64,000 bases of DNA, from assembly GCA_030018415.1 (NCBI GenBank), contig JASEGC010000001.1, positions 62,001 through 126,000 on the forward strand, given 5' to 3'. Source of the DNA: Candidatus Aenigmatarchaeota archaeon. GTDB taxonomy: Archaea > Aenigmatarchaeota > Aenigmatarchaeia > CG10238-14. The notes below the pieces were generated by a model. It saw only the letters and a list, made by a program, of their open reading frames with translations, made no database searches and had not been told where the DNA came from. This document shows positions 26,022-35,719 of this stretch, in pieces. The first letter of the stretch is position 1; each line of letters begins with the position of its first letter. Position numbers and translations under genes: made by a program.

Positions 26022-26453
26022 ATGATTGGTAAGATGATAGTTGGTTTCAGCATCAAAACAATCTCCGCAGACAGGAAAGATTTACCTAGAGGTAGGATCG
26101 ATATAAATTCCACTCCTAGAATAATCTCCGTCAATGAATCGAAGATGGATTTTTTAAACAAGAAACCATTAAACATAGAATTCGAATTCACCACAAAATA
26201 TGAGCCCGAGATCGCTGAGATAAGAATCTTTGGTAGTGTTCTATACGTCGGGAAAGATATAAAAAATGCGTTAAAGATTTGGAAAGAAAAAAAGATACTC
26301 TCAAAAGAGATAGACATAGAAGTGAAGAATTTCTTATTCAGAAAGTGTTTGAGTATAGGCATGAGCCTATCTGAGAATATGCAGTTGCCGCCTCCTCTGA
26401 TGTTCCCGAGGGTAGTCCCGAGACAGAAAGAGGAACTCACGTACATAGGGTAA
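26022..26453 (+). CDS. conserved archaeal protein, possibly SecB-like
   Basis: 143 residues. The N-terminal half is beta-rich (INSTPRIISV, IEFEFTTKYEPEIAEIRIFGSVLYVG), then a short amphipathic helix and a C-terminal segment RKCLSIGMSLSENMQLPPPL. This layout recalls archaeal SecB-fold proteins that end in a PPP-containing motif; the link is tentative. It lies 3 nt upstream of pth2, which suggests a role connected with translation or nascent-protein handling. Confidence 0.5.
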   Translation: MIGKMIVGFSIKTISADRKDLPRGRIDINSTPRIISVNESKMDFLNKKPLNIEFEFTTKYEPEIAEIRIFGSVLYVGKDIKNALKIWKEKKILSKEIDIEVKNFLFRKCLSIGMSLSENMQLPPPLMFPRVVPRQKEELTYIG

Positions 26454-26456
26454 AGG

Positions 26457-26798
26457 ATGTACAAACAAGTCATAATACTCCGATCAGACATTGAGATGGG
26501 TATAGGGAAAAAATGTGTTCAATGCTCACATGCTTCTTTGGGTGCTTACAAGAAGGCTGATAAAAAAATAGTCAAAAAATGGGAATCTGAAGGACAGAAA
26601 AAAGTTGTTCTTAAGGTAAATTCAAAGAAAGATTTGTTGGAATATTTTAACAGGGTAAAAAAAGAGAAAATACCATGTTTTCTGGTCAAAGATGCTGGCT
26701 TGACAGAGTTAAGGCCTAGAACGATAACAGCTTTAGGCATAGGTCCAGAAGAAGAAGAAAAGTTAGACAAGATCACGGGAAAGTTAAAACTACTTTAA
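26457..26798 (+). CDS. pth2: peptidyl-tRNA hydrolase 2
   Basis: 113 residues of the archaeal/eukaryal Pth2 family, which releases peptidyl groups from prematurely dissociated tRNA. Signature: KQVIILRSDIEMGIGKKCVQ followed by CSHASLGAYKKA, then FLVKDAGLTEL and GIGPEEEEKLDKITGKLKLL. The strictly conserved Lys, His and Asp positions are present. ATG at 26457 is 3 nt after the previous stop. Confidence 0.95.
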   Translation: MYKQVIILRSDIEMGIGKKCVQCSHASLGAYKKADKKIVKKWESEGQKKVVLKVNSKKDLLEYFNRVKKEKIPCFLVKDAGLTELRPRTITALGIGPEEEEKLDKITGKLKLL

Positions 26799-26823
26799 AT
26801 CATTATAAACAATATTGAGAATT

Positions 26824-28101
26824 ATGTTAGAAATCATAATAAACAATTTATTCTTGACAATATTAGTAATACTCTCAATTATATACGCTTCTTGGCTGTT
26901 TCTGTTGTTCTGGCCAAAAAGGCAAAAAATTAAAACAGATTTCTATCCACCAATCTCGATAATAATTCCTGCCCACAATGAAGAAGAGAACATAAAGGAT
27001 GTTCTGGAAAGTTTAGTTGCTTCGGATTACGATAAAAAAGAGATAATAGTAGTGGATGACGGTTCAATTGATAAAACATACGATATAGTGAAAAAATTCT
27101 CGAAAAAGTACCCTGTTAAACTGATAAAAGGTAAACATCAGGGAAAAGCAAAAGCAGTAAACTTGGCAATGAAAGAGGCTAAGAATGATTATATAGTAGT
27201 TGTTGATGCCGATACGACGATCAAAGAGGATACTCTTAAAAACCTATTACAACCTTTTCAAGAAGATAAAGTCGCTGCTGTTGCATCAAATACTAGAATA
27301 AATTTGACAAGAAACATAATTACATGGTTTCAGAGTTTAGAATACTCAATTTCTACGTCCTGGAATTATATTTGTAGTAAAATTGGAGGTCTGTCTGTCA
27401 TGTCACCTATCTGTGCATTCAGAAAAGATGTCATCGAAGAGATAGGAAGTTTTAGAGGAGATACTGCAGCAGAAGATTATGACATCTGTATGAGAATAAA
27501 AAAGGCTGGCTATAAAATTAAAATGGCGCCATCTGCTATAGCTTACAACAAATCCCCACAAACTTTGTCTGGGTGGTTTAAGCAAAGAATGAGATGGGAA
27601 ATAGGAACATTCCAAGTCATAAAAAAACATTTTGACATGATATTCAACAGAAAACATCTAGGCATTGGTTTCTACTCGACACCAACAAAAATATATTGGT
27701 ACATACATTCTTTTATTTATTTGCCTGTAGTCTCCTATCAGATATTCTATGGATATTTCAAATATTTTTTTTTCAAAGGAATCTACCTCTCATTAGATGT
27801 CGTAAAATATTTTTTCTACTGGTTTACAGTTTTTGGAATGGCAGATTATACTCACAAGTTAATGATTGGCGTTTATCCTTTGGATATTATTGCTGCTCTG
27901 ATAATTTTTGTCTTCATTTCAGTTACTAGTTTTATTTTTTATTCTCTGATAAAATTCTCAGATAGAATAACCATTTATCACTTAATTGCTTTTATCTTCT
28001 TCTTCCCTTACACACTAATCCTTATATTGGTAAGAATTCTTGCAATTTTCTATAGAATGAAGAGTTCAAAGAAGTATGTAAAATGGGAAAAGGAAAAATA
28101 A
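26824..28101 (+). CDS. family 2 glycosyltransferase, membrane-bound
   Basis: About 425 residues. One N-terminal transmembrane helix is followed by a GT2 catalytic domain (ISIIIPAHNEEENI, VVDDGSIDKT, VVVDADTTI with the DxD, AEDYDI, QRMRWEIG for the QxxRW motif) and about four C-terminal transmembrane segments. This is the processive BcsA/HasA-like architecture that makes and exports a polysaccharide, or transfers sugar to a lipid carrier. ATG 26824 is preferred over TTG 26815. It faces a second GT2 gene convergently. Confidence 0.88.
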   Translation: MLEIIINNLFLTILVILSIIYASWLFLLFWPKRQKIKTDFYPPISIIIPAHNEEENIKDVLESLVASDYDKKEIIVVDDGSIDKTYDIVKKFSKKYPVKLIKGKHQGKAKAVNLAMKEAKNDYIVVVDADTTIKEDTLKNLLQPFQEDKVAAVASNTRINLTRNIITWFQSLEYSISTSWNYICSKIGGLSVMSPICAFRKDVIEEIGSFRGDTAAEDYDICMRIKKAGYKIKMAPSAIAYNKSPQTLSGWFKQRMRWEIGTFQVIKKHFDMIFNRKHLGIGFYSTPTKIYWYIHSFIYLPVVSYQIFYGYFKYFFFKGIYLSLDVVKYFFYWFTVFGMADYTHKLMIGVYPLDIIAALIIFVFISVTSFIFYSLIKFSDRITIYHLIAFIFFFPYTLILILVRILAIFYRMKSSKKYVKWEKEK

Positions 28102-28104
28102 TGA

Positions 28105-29373
28105 TTAAAGTCTGAAGTATTTCTTGAATAATTCTATTATCTTGATACTACCAAATTTTGGCGTTCTGTACCAAATCATAGGCTGATTATAAATAGCACG
28201 TAGAAAAGCAACAGTATTAAATATCGAGAGTATGATCCCAAAAGTTAAACTTGAAAAGAATGATGATTTGTATATGTTTGTTTTATTTTCTTTTTTAAGA
28301 GCGATAAAAGCAATAACGAAAAAACCACTAGTAATGGCAAAATTTTTAATCGTATCCAATAAGTCCTGTACAGTGAGTGGGTGAGGAACACCTGTTACCA
28401 TACCCAATAAACCAGCAACAGTCATCACAGCAACAAAAGGAAAAATTATGCCTCCAAACGTCAAATAAGTCATTAAAGCCTTCTGAGGAAGAGAAAAATG
28501 ACCACCGAACCATATAGACCTAGCATTATCTATGAATGTTCTAGCCATTCCATAAGTCCATCTCATTTGCTGTCTTATGAATGCTTCAAACGTGAACGGT
28601 AGTTCGCCCCTAACTTTTAAATTGGGTAGATATACACTCTTATAGCCTTTCTTGAATATTCTTATCGACAACTCAGCATCCTCAGTTAAGTTTTTTTCAT
28701 CCCATCCACCAGCTTCTATAAGCACATCTTTTCTTATCGCTCCATGTGTTCCACAGAAAAATGATATACCCAACTTACTGCTCAATGGACAGTAAAAGTT
28801 ATGATATATCATCAAAAACGTTGAGGCCAATTTCGTTATAAAATTCTGACTATGATTTATGTATCCCATCCTAGACTGAACTATGGCTATTTTTTCATCT
28901 TGGAAGAATGGTCTCACTATTTTTTTCAGAAAATTTTTTGGTGGAATGAAATCAGAATCAAAAATGACGATTATATCCCCATTTGAATACTTCAATATGT
29001 TGTTTAAAGCTCCGGATTTGAATCCCTTTCTTGTATTCCTTCTAAAAATTCTTATTTTTTCAGGGTGTTTCTTCACGAAGTCATCGATGACTTTTTTTGT
29101 ACCATCTGTACTATCATCTGCGACTATTATTTCAAATTTGTCTCTTGGGTAATCGAGTTTCAAGCATGATTTCATACATCTTATTGCGACAGGATCATTA
29201 TACACCGGAATCTGAATTGTAACAGAAGGTAAATGGGGTGAATTTGGGTATTTTTTATACTTTTTCTTTGAAAATAGGTCGTATATTGCCACCATATAAC
29301 ATACTACTGAAAAGAAAACAACTGGTAATAGAGCTATCTCGTAAATAAGTATGCTCATTGAGTTTATGTTCAT
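28105..29373 (-). CDS. family 2 glycosyltransferase, membrane-bound
   Basis: 422 residues with the same plan as its neighbour: N-terminal transmembrane helix, GT2 core (VTIQIPVYNDP, VADDSTDGTK, IFDSDFIPP, TEDAELSIR, RQQMRWTYG) and several C-terminal membrane spans. All GT2 catalytic motifs including QxxRW are present. The two enzymes may build different parts of one cell-surface glycan close to the S-layer gene. Confidence 0.88.
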   Translation of the reverse strand: MNINSMSILIYEIALLPVVFFSVVCYMVAIYDLFSKKKYKKYPNSPHLPSVTIQIPVYNDPVAIRCMKSCLKLDYPRDKFEIIVADDSTDGTKKVIDDFVKKHPEKIRIFRRNTRKGFKSGALNNILKYSNGDIIVIFDSDFIPPKNFLKKIVRPFFQDEKIAIVQSRMGYINHSQNFITKLASTFLMIYHNFYCPLSSKLGISFFCGTHGAIRKDVLIEAGGWDEKNLTEDAELSIRIFKKGYKSVYLPNLKVRGELPFTFEAFIRQQMRWTYGMARTFIDNARSIWFGGHFSLPQKALMTYLTFGGIIFPFVAVMTVAGLLGMVTGVPHPLTVQDLLDTIKNFAITSGFFVIAFIALKKENKTNIYKSSFFSSLTFGIILSIFNTVAFLRAIYNQPMIWYRTPKFGSIKIIELFKKYFRL

Positions 29374-29520
29374 AACTTAATTTTAGATTGTTTAAGTTAT
29401 TTAAATTAATATATTGCTCACAATATTATTTTGAAATTTTAATTTATGTTGGGTTTAACATACCTTTAGTAGTATTATCTAATTCATTAAAAATTTTAAG
29501 ATGAATATTTAAGCGTTATT

Positions 29521-29766
29521 CTATAGGATTAGACGAATTATCACAACTGCTATTATATAAAAATAAGCATAATTCATGAGAAAAAATAAAAACAAGTAAA
29601 GGCGTGTTTTTGGCAAGTAATACCAATAAATGTAGTTCATCGGATAATTCATATAAAAAGTCAAGAAGAAGAAATCTTTCGTAGCTAAAAAGATTAACGT
29701 AAGTAGCAAATTCCATTTATTTGGTTTAAAGAATTCAATTATTTTATTTTTCTTTAGCTTTTTCAT
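29521..29766 (-). CDS. 81-aa membrane protein
   Basis: Starting at ATG 29766 with AAGGTTG about 4 nt upstream; a longer frame to 29874 would run into the divergent gene. The product has a basic N-terminus (MKKLKKNKIIEF), then two or three aromatic-rich transmembrane segments (WNLLLTLIFLATKDFFFL, YLFLFFLMNYAYFYIIAVVII). No family recognised. It lies divergent from the thioredoxin-like gene. Confidence 0.5.
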   Translation of the reverse strand: MKKLKKNKIIEFFKPNKWNLLLTLIFLATKDFFFLTFYMNYPMNYIYWYYLPKTRLYLFLFFLMNYAYFYIIAVVIIRLIL

Positions 29767-29830
29767 GAACAACCTTAAAGTATTAATGCATTCTATAATA
29801 TGAATATTTAGAACATAAAGAGATGAGCCA

Positions 29831-30496
29831 ATGAAAAGAAAAAGATTGCTTATCATCGCGAGTATAACAACCATTATTCTTTACTTCATGGGTATTTTAA
29901 CAGGTCATTTTATTCAAGTAAAAGTCTTATCAAGGACAGAGGAAGAATTAAAAAAAATTCAAGAAGAGTTCTACGATTATAAACGTAACCTTGAGAATAT
30001 TCAACTGGAGCAATTGTACTTGACAACACACCAAGGAGAGCTTAGCTGTAAAATCTTGGTTTCCACGATCAACGAGATGCAAAACAGTCTAGCATACTTC
30101 TGGTCTAGGCTACCAACCAAATTAGAAGTATACGAAAAATACAGTGAGATTCAACCAGAATACGTTAAACTGAAGAGAGATTACACTTTACTTTCGATAA
30201 GGGCTTGGTTACTTTCATCGGATGTAAAGAAGAGATGTGGTGAACAAATCATACCAGCTCTCTATTTTTATTCTAAAGATTGTAATAGCTGTATAAATCA
30301 AAGCTACGTTCTAGATAATCTTAAAAAACAAAACCCAAACTTCTCTGCCTTCATCGTAGATTTTAACCTGGATGAACCAATAGTCAAAATCATCAAGGAC
30401 GTCTACAACGTTACAGAAGTTCCATCGTTCATAATAAATGATAAATTGTACTCTGGGTATCAAAGTTTAGATCGAATGGAAAAAATAATTTCATGA
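29831..30496 (+). CDS. membrane-anchored thioredoxin-like protein
   Basis: 221 residues. N-terminal transmembrane segment (LLIIASITTIILYFMGILTG) and a coiled-coil stretch, then a thioredoxin fold near residue 145: ALYFYSKDCNSCINQSYVLD with CNSC as the redox motif, ending TEVPSFIINDKLYSG where VP is the cis-Pro. It likely acts in disulfide chemistry outside the membrane. The S-layer gene nearby encodes Cys-containing segments that could be substrates. It is followed closely by a GT-C enzyme. Confidence 0.8.
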   Translation: MKRKRLLIIASITTIILYFMGILTGHFIQVKVLSRTEEELKKIQEEFYDYKRNLENIQLEQLYLTTHQGELSCKILVSTINEMQNSLAYFWSRLPTKLEVYEKYSEIQPEYVKLKRDYTLLSIRAWLLSSDVKKRCGEQIIPALYFYSKDCNSCINQSYVLDNLKKQNPNFSAFIVDFNLDEPIVKIIKDVYNVTEVPSFIINDKLYSGYQSLDRMEKIIS

Positions 30497-30509
30497 TTAA
30501 ATATCTTGA

Positions 30510-31877
30510 GTGTTTGCTTTGTTTAAAGAAAAATTGGCCCTTGTTCTCGTAATCCTTCTGAATATTCTACCGATGCTGTATTTTCTCGGGATAAGGAGGT
30601 CTTTATGGTGGGATGAAGTAGTATACTTCTCATTGGGAAAAAGTATATTGAAAGGGAAGTATGAAATAGCACCAGGAAGAGATGCCTTTAGGCCATTTCT
30701 TTTTCCCTTCCTTCTCAGTCTAGTATTATCTATGAACGGAGAATTTCTTGTCAGAATAATGATCATGATCTTTACCGCGTTAAGCATCACGACAACATAC
30801 TACATGGGAAAAAAACTATTCAACATGCAAGTTGGTTTTCTATCGATATTGACTTTATCCAGTTTCCCTTTCTTTATCTTTTTCAGCAATAAGATTTTAG
30901 CAGAGATGGTTTTTCTTACTTTCACATCATTAGCTGTAACAACATTCTATCTGGGTGTTGAAAAAAATAAAAAATTTCTTTATTTTTCGGCCATCTTAAC
31001 TGCTTTGTCAATACTAACAAAATACTTTGGGTTCTTACTGTTGATAATTTACTTGGTGTACATTTTATTTCGAAAAAAGATTCAAATCTTCAAGAGAGGT
31101 GAACTTTATATTTCCTTTCTTATTTTTGGCCTGATTCTAATACCATGGTTTATGATCAACATTCTTCACTACGGTAATTTATTAGGCGGAATTTTTGAGA
31201 ATGCAGATATCTTTTTATCATTGCAAGAAAACCAACCTTTCTATTTTTTCCTAATCAATTCTTGGGAAATCTTTGGTTTGTCGATAATATTTATTCCACT
31301 AGGAATTTTCTTCACAATCAAAGACAGAAAAGCTAACAGTTTGCTAATTTTAATTTATGCTCTAATACCGTTCTTGTTTTTTTCTTCTATGCCTCATAAA
31401 GAAGCGAGATATTTAGTTTCTTTCTTCCCTGCATTCAGTTGTTTGATAGGCTTTGTAGTGCAAAGGATAGCAAAAAAATTTCGAGTTTTTACGTACGGGA
31501 CAATGATACTCATACTCATACTCGGTTTATACCTTGGCTGTAAGGAAGTTTTGAAGGAAGAAGTCGATGTGGATGTCCTGATGGAAGGATCATTGTTTGT
31601 TAAACAGATAACGCGTGAAAATGAATATGTAATGTCCGAATCCTACCCTTACTTGAGTTATTATGCTGGTAGGATGAGTATAAGACCTCCTATTGACAAA
31701 AAAAACTTTTACAGCTTGTTTGAAGAATACAACATAAGTTATGTTTTCATCGATCATCTCGAACTTGGCAACCCAAATTATCTACTCGAAGAACTAAGGA
31801 CAAATAAATTCGAAGAAGTTAAGTCATTCACAAACCAGAAAGAAAGGATGGTCACGATATACAGAAAATTATTTTAG
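30510..31877 (+). CDS. GT-C (PMT/ArnT-like) glycosyltransferase
   Basis: 455 residues with about ten transmembrane segments. The first loop contains LWWDEVVYFSLGKSIL, the conserved acidic catalytic loop of GT39/ArnT-type enzymes, and PHKEARYLVSFFPAF matches the late family motif. Such enzymes use polyprenyl-phosphate sugars outside the membrane to modify proteins or lipids. GTG at 30510 is the likely start. Position between envelope genes suggests S-layer or lipid glycosylation. Confidence 0.82.
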   Translation: MFALFKEKLALVLVILLNILPMLYFLGIRRSLWWDEVVYFSLGKSILKGKYEIAPGRDAFRPFLFPFLLSLVLSMNGEFLVRIMIMIFTALSITTTYYMGKKLFNMQVGFLSILTLSSFPFFIFFSNKILAEMVFLTFTSLAVTTFYLGVEKNKKFLYFSAILTALSILTKYFGFLLLIIYLVYILFRKKIQIFKRGELYISFLIFGLILIPWFMINILHYGNLLGGIFENADIFLSLQENQPFYFFLINSWEIFGLSIIFIPLGIFFTIKDRKANSLLILIYALIPFLFFSSMPHKEARYLVSFFPAFSCLIGFVVQRIAKKFRVFTYGTMILILILGLYLGCKEVLKEEVDVDVLMEGSLFVKQITRENEYVMSESYPYLSYYAGRMSIRPPIDKKNFYSLFEEYNISYVFIDHLELGNPNYLLEELRTNKFEEVKSFTNQKERMVTIYRKLF

Positions 31878-31928
31878 GAAAAAGAAAAGAAAAAAAGAAC
31901 GGCAATGTCCTTATCCTATGGCAAGTAT

Positions 31929-34535
31929 CTAAAGTGCAGTTATTCCTGCACCAGATACGGCAGTTACTGCAACACTAGTTTGTCCAGCTAACTTGGCAGC
32001 AATCTCTGGGGTATCGAACTGTTGCATGACAGAGCATGCATTCCTTGTGTCTATTGCATCTGTACCAGCAATCACTATCACTGAGTATCCTGTTGCGAAT
32101 GCATTCTCGATCAAGAATATGTATCCCTTACCCTTCTCCCATCCTTCGGCTGGCACTCCACCCGGACAGCCGTACTTAGTGTCTAGCTTGCCATCGTCGA
32201 CAAGCTTCTGTACGAGTGAGTTAGCACAAGATCCACCGATGAGAACAAGGTTCTTATTCACTGTAGCTGGATCAGCTATCTCTGTATCCAGTTTAGCTAC
32301 AGAGTAAGATATCGGGACTACTTTCTTGATCTTTTCTGCTGCAACTGCTGTTGTTGTAACTTTTGCTGCTTCTGTCAAGAAGAATATGTTAGCGTATATC
32401 TGGTTGTCTGGATAGGTTACAGTCACTTTCCCTTGTTCATACGAGTCGTAGGTAGTGAGCGTACCATAGGCATCGTACGCTTTCTGTATGTAGGTATTGG
32501 TACCGAGCGTGACAAAATTACCAAGAGTTGCTGTAGTGAATACTGGAGTCGTCACAGCTATCTTTAAAGATGTTGTTCCTGTGTAAGTGACTGGGATGTA
32601 AACAACATCCTGTGTGGTTCCATCAGCCTGTTTCTCTTCGAGTATTGCAATAGCTGCTCTGTAATCCTTTACAGGTGTCATCTGTATGTAAGCTGTAGCT
32701 GACACGTTGGTTACAGTGTAGTTGAACTTTCCTTTTAGGACTGTTGTTGGAGTTGCTGTACAGTCTATATGGATTAAACCTGCCGTAGTTCCTGTCTGTG
32801 GTACTATCACGTCATCGCCGCACGAGAATGTAGTGTAGTTGTTTACTAAGTATATATATTCGCCATTCTTTGCCTTCAATCCTGGGAAGGCAGTAATCTT
32901 TCCTGCCACACCATAAGTTGCTCCTGAGTCAGCTGAATATGCGTTAGTGTCATCCCATGTCAGCTTTACATAGCTTTCTGCCTTTGTGGTACCATTGTAG
33001 ATATTCAAATAGTATGTCTGACTACCTATCGTTATCGTGTCATTCAAATTAGTACCCGTTGTCTTCTCATATACCGTTCCTGTGAACACATCCTTTAACC
33101 TTACCTTATCCGTCGACCTCAATGTACCATAAGGCACGTCATCCAATTGCAACAGATGTGTTTCATCTCCCTGGTTGACGACCACATAATGGTCTTTGTA
33201 GATGGCATCTCCTTCCTTTATGTGGATGTGATATTGGTTGCTGTCCATCAAGTATATCGTTGGAGTGCTTGTTATGGCAGATACGTTGTTGTAAGCAAAC
33301 TCTATCGTTTTTTCATTCTTGAAGTAATCCTTGAACTTGACTGTCATCGTCCTGTCTCCACTGTAAACCACAACAATCTCATCATTGTTTGGGTCGTCCA
33401 AGGCTGGAGTTGTACTGGAGAACTCCAACCTGAAAGTCTTCCAGACAGGATCGGTGTATGACTTTCCTATTTGCACGTCGTCATAGTCTGAATCCTGTGC
33501 AGCCACGTAAACTTCAATCTTGCTTATTCCTTGTCCTGGTGTTCCTGTTATATCTACCAAAGTATTCTCAACCCAGTTCTCTGTTCCGAAGAGAACTTCG
33601 CTACCATCCTCCAAAGTCAACTTCTGTGAACCTAGACTCAATTTCATGGAACTTACTTGTGCCTCTTTCGGATAGTAGTATACATCACTGATGTATACAT
33701 CTAAGCCGCTGATCTTGTAAGTTGATCCTTTTGTGACTGATTGGGTTTTTCCATTGACGCTGATAACTCCTGTCGTAGTACCACTAACACCCTCAACTTT
33801 TACTGTGTATTCAACTCCGCCAACTGTAACCTTTTGTTCTTCAAGTTCTTTCAGAGTTACTACGTTGGCTCCACCGTACAATATCAACTTATTATAGTCA
33901 GAGCCAGTTCCAATCGTCCATTCACTGCCGAATAACGTTATCACGTTATCCACTACTGCAGTAGAAGAGACGTTTATTGTCTTAGAGAATGTTACCCTTG
34001 TCTTGTAGATGTAGTTTGCCGTGGTGACAGCACTGCTTGGCAAAGCTATGTGGATTACAGGATCTCTTAGATCCCCACCGCTAGTACTAAAAGTAAGTTC
34101 TGCTGCATCGTCCAGATAAATATCTTGCACGTACGGGTATGAGTTTCCTTGATCGTCTAATACTTCTCCCTTCTTCAACAATGTTGGCAAGTCAGTTGAA
34201 GTTATACCAGTCCTTGCGTTGTTGATCTTTTCACCGAGTAAAATTCTGTTGCTTGCTGTGTCTATCCTTGCACCTTCACCTATTAGGGTTACTTCTTCTC
34301 CAGCAGCTACAGCAGTCTCTACGTAGTTTTCACTAGCTAACCTGGCTGTCACGTCAGATCCACCGACCAAGTCATCTGCCTTGGCGTTGGAACCGTAGAC
34401 CACATAGAAATTACATACACCACCTTTACAGAAAGGTGCTGGATAATCTCCTAGAGTGATTGCTCCCAAAACTGGAACTGAAGTCATTACTGCCATAATT
34501 GCCGTTAACAACAAGGCAATTATTTTGTCTTTCAT
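31929..34535 (-). CDS. S-layer protein
   Basis: 868 residues. A cleavable signal peptide (MKDKIIALLLTAIMAVMTSV...LGA) is followed by beta-rich extracellular domains with many Thr, Val, Gly and Tyr and several NxS/T sites (NVSST, NNVSA, NDTIT, NVSAT). The C-terminus holds the archaeal S-layer end domain: LVLIGGSCANSLVQKL, FLIENAFATGYSVIVIAGTD and a final Ala/Val-rich hydrophobic stretch. A strong GGAGG lies about 8 nt before the ATG, and base composition is more GC-rich than its neighbours, both fitting very high expression. Confidence 0.92.
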   Translation of the reverse strand: MKDKIIALLLTAIMAVMTSVPVLGAITLGDYPAPFCKGGVCNFYVVYGSNAKADDLVGGSDVTARLASENYVETAVAAGEEVTLIGEGARIDTASNRILLGEKINNARTGITSTDLPTLLKKGEVLDDQGNSYPYVQDIYLDDAAELTFSTSGGDLRDPVIHIALPSSAVTTANYIYKTRVTFSKTINVSSTAVVDNVITLFGSEWTIGTGSDYNKLILYGGANVVTLKELEEQKVTVGGVEYTVKVEGVSGTTTGVISVNGKTQSVTKGSTYKISGLDVYISDVYYYPKEAQVSSMKLSLGSQKLTLEDGSEVLFGTENWVENTLVDITGTPGQGISKIEVYVAAQDSDYDDVQIGKSYTDPVWKTFRLEFSSTTPALDDPNNDEIVVVYSGDRTMTVKFKDYFKNEKTIEFAYNNVSAITSTPTIYLMDSNQYHIHIKEGDAIYKDHYVVVNQGDETHLLQLDDVPYGTLRSTDKVRLKDVFTGTVYEKTTGTNLNDTITIGSQTYYLNIYNGTTKAESYVKLTWDDTNAYSADSGATYGVAGKITAFPGLKAKNGEYIYLVNNYTTFSCGDDVIVPQTGTTAGLIHIDCTATPTTVLKGKFNYTVTNVSATAYIQMTPVKDYRAAIAILEEKQADGTTQDVVYIPVTYTGTTSLKIAVTTPVFTTATLGNFVTLGTNTYIQKAYDAYGTLTTYDSYEQGKVTVTYPDNQIYANIFFLTEAAKVTTTAVAAEKIKKVVPISYSVAKLDTEIADPATVNKNLVLIGGSCANSLVQKLVDDGKLDTKYGCPGGVPAEGWEKGKGYIFLIENAFATGYSVIVIAGTDAIDTRNACSVMQQFDTPEIAAKLAGQTSVAVTAVSGAGITAL

Positions 34536-34797
34536 TTTTTATCCTCCTTATATTTACCACTTCATATTTAATCGTGGCTCATAGGTATTAATATCGTAAT
34601 AGAAATTACCCTGATAGGTATATATACCTTACATGAAATGGTTTTAATTGTTTCACTGATTATTGAAAATTATGTTATTTTAATTAAAATATAATAAAAT
34701 AAGTCTATTAATTGTTTCATCGAATAAAATAAAGATTTTTAGAAAAAAATAAAGTAAATAAAGATTTTTAGAAAATTTATACGTTTCACAAGAAATT
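34536..34797. promoter_or_regulatory. AT-rich upstream region of the S-layer gene
   Basis: About 260 bp, extremely AT-rich, with no ORF. It contains the GGAGG ribosome-binding site, palindromic GGTATATATACC (34617-34628), and two copies of a 19-bp direct repeat. It carries the S-layer promoter and may hold regulator sites; otherwise nothing else is recognisable. Confidence 0.5.
34728..34775. repeat. tandem 19-bp direct repeat upstream of the S-layer gene
   Basis: AATAAAGATTTTTAGAAAA occurs at 34728-34746 and again at 34757-34775, with a 29-bp period. It lies at the end of the membrane-bound wHTH gene and about 200 bp upstream of the S-layer start. It could be a regulator site or a chance duplication. 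Confidence 0.5.
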
Positions 34798-35691
34798 TTA
34801 CTCTTTTAACATCATTTTTCTTAGACTCACTCTGTTCTTTCTTCCCACTCTCTCTACGTCAACAACCCCTCTACTTTGTAGGCTGTGTATAATCCTACTG
34901 ACTTTAGCTTTTGAAAACCCAGAAGAGCTGACAATCTTCCTCTGATCCACTCTTTCCTTTCCTTCTTTCCTGATTATATCAACAATCATTCTTTCGCCTT
35001 CATTCAATACGGATAAAACTAGTTCTGTTTTTTTGGGTAATTTTTTGTAGATGATGATCAGACCTATGATCAATATAAAAATTGGGGCAAATAACCATCT
35101 GTAATCAAAGTATTCTATCTGTGGTTGTGGGAATATGGACTCATAATATATTCTTATCGGAATTACGTCCCCTGGGTTTTTATTCGCGAATGACCATGAA
35201 GTTATAATATTCTTTCCTTCAATTTTCTTTTCAGCCCCAGAGGGTGATATAGGCAGTAAAACTCTATCTGAGAGAAACATACCATCCGGTAGTTTTACTG
35301 TAACAAAGATTCTGTCAGTCTTCCATAAGATGGGAATATCAAAGGAAAAATGAGTTGTGTTCCCTTGTCTTTCTACTAAACCAGTTCCTTTAAACCATAC
35401 AAAAAGCGTTATATCACCAACCATGAATGGAGAAGGGGGTTCACAATGTAGAATATTCTCTGTATCTTTCTTTACTTCACATTTTCCCTTTTCAAAATTC
35501 AAATCACTGATTTTACCACGAAATGGAAAGTCAATTTTTTTGATTTCCTCAGTGAATCTGTACGAAATATTAAGATTACTGGAACTATCTTCTTTTAAAT
35601 CTACACTAACATTTAACTGACGCATGATCTGTGCTGAGACTGCAGGGTATAAAAAAAGGGTGAAAATTACGAATGTAATGAAACGTTTCAT
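34798..35691 (-). CDS. membrane-bound winged-helix regulator
   Basis: 297 residues. Signal-like N-terminus (FITFVIFTLFLYPAVSAQ), an extracellular beta-sandwich of about 170 residues, one transmembrane helix (WLFAPIFILIIGLIIIYKKL, about 198-217) and a cytoplasmic winged helix (ERMIVDIIRKEGKERVDQRK, SGFSKAKVSRIIHSLQSRGVV). This topology would allow an envelope signal to control transcription directly. The S-layer gene next to it is a likely target. Similar proteins are found across archaea without a settled function. Confidence 0.82.
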   Translation of the reverse strand: MKRFITFVIFTLFLYPAVSAQIMRQLNVSVDLKEDSSSNLNISYRFTEEIKKIDFPFRGKISDLNFEKGKCEVKKDTENILHCEPPSPFMVGDITLFVWFKGTGLVERQGNTTHFSFDIPILWKTDRIFVTVKLPDGMFLSDRVLLPISPSGAEKKIEGKNIITSWSFANKNPGDVIPIRIYYESIFPQPQIEYFDYRWLFAPIFILIIGLIIIYKKLPKKTELVLSVLNEGERMIVDIIRKEGKERVDQRKIVSSSGFSKAKVSRIIHSLQSRGVVDVERVGRKNRVSLRKMMLKE

Positions 35692-35719
35692 ATATCAATT
35701 TTATACTTATAAAAATAAA

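Noticed and set aside
31929-34535. Horizontal transfer of the S-layer gene because of its higher GC content
   Set aside because: Highly expressed genes often differ in codon use, and the C-terminal domain fits archaeal S-layer proteins.
34536-34797. Repeats upstream of the S-layer gene as CRISPR or origin
   Set aside because: Only two copies of one 19-bp repeat, no spacers of uniform size, no cas genes, no origin-binding boxes.
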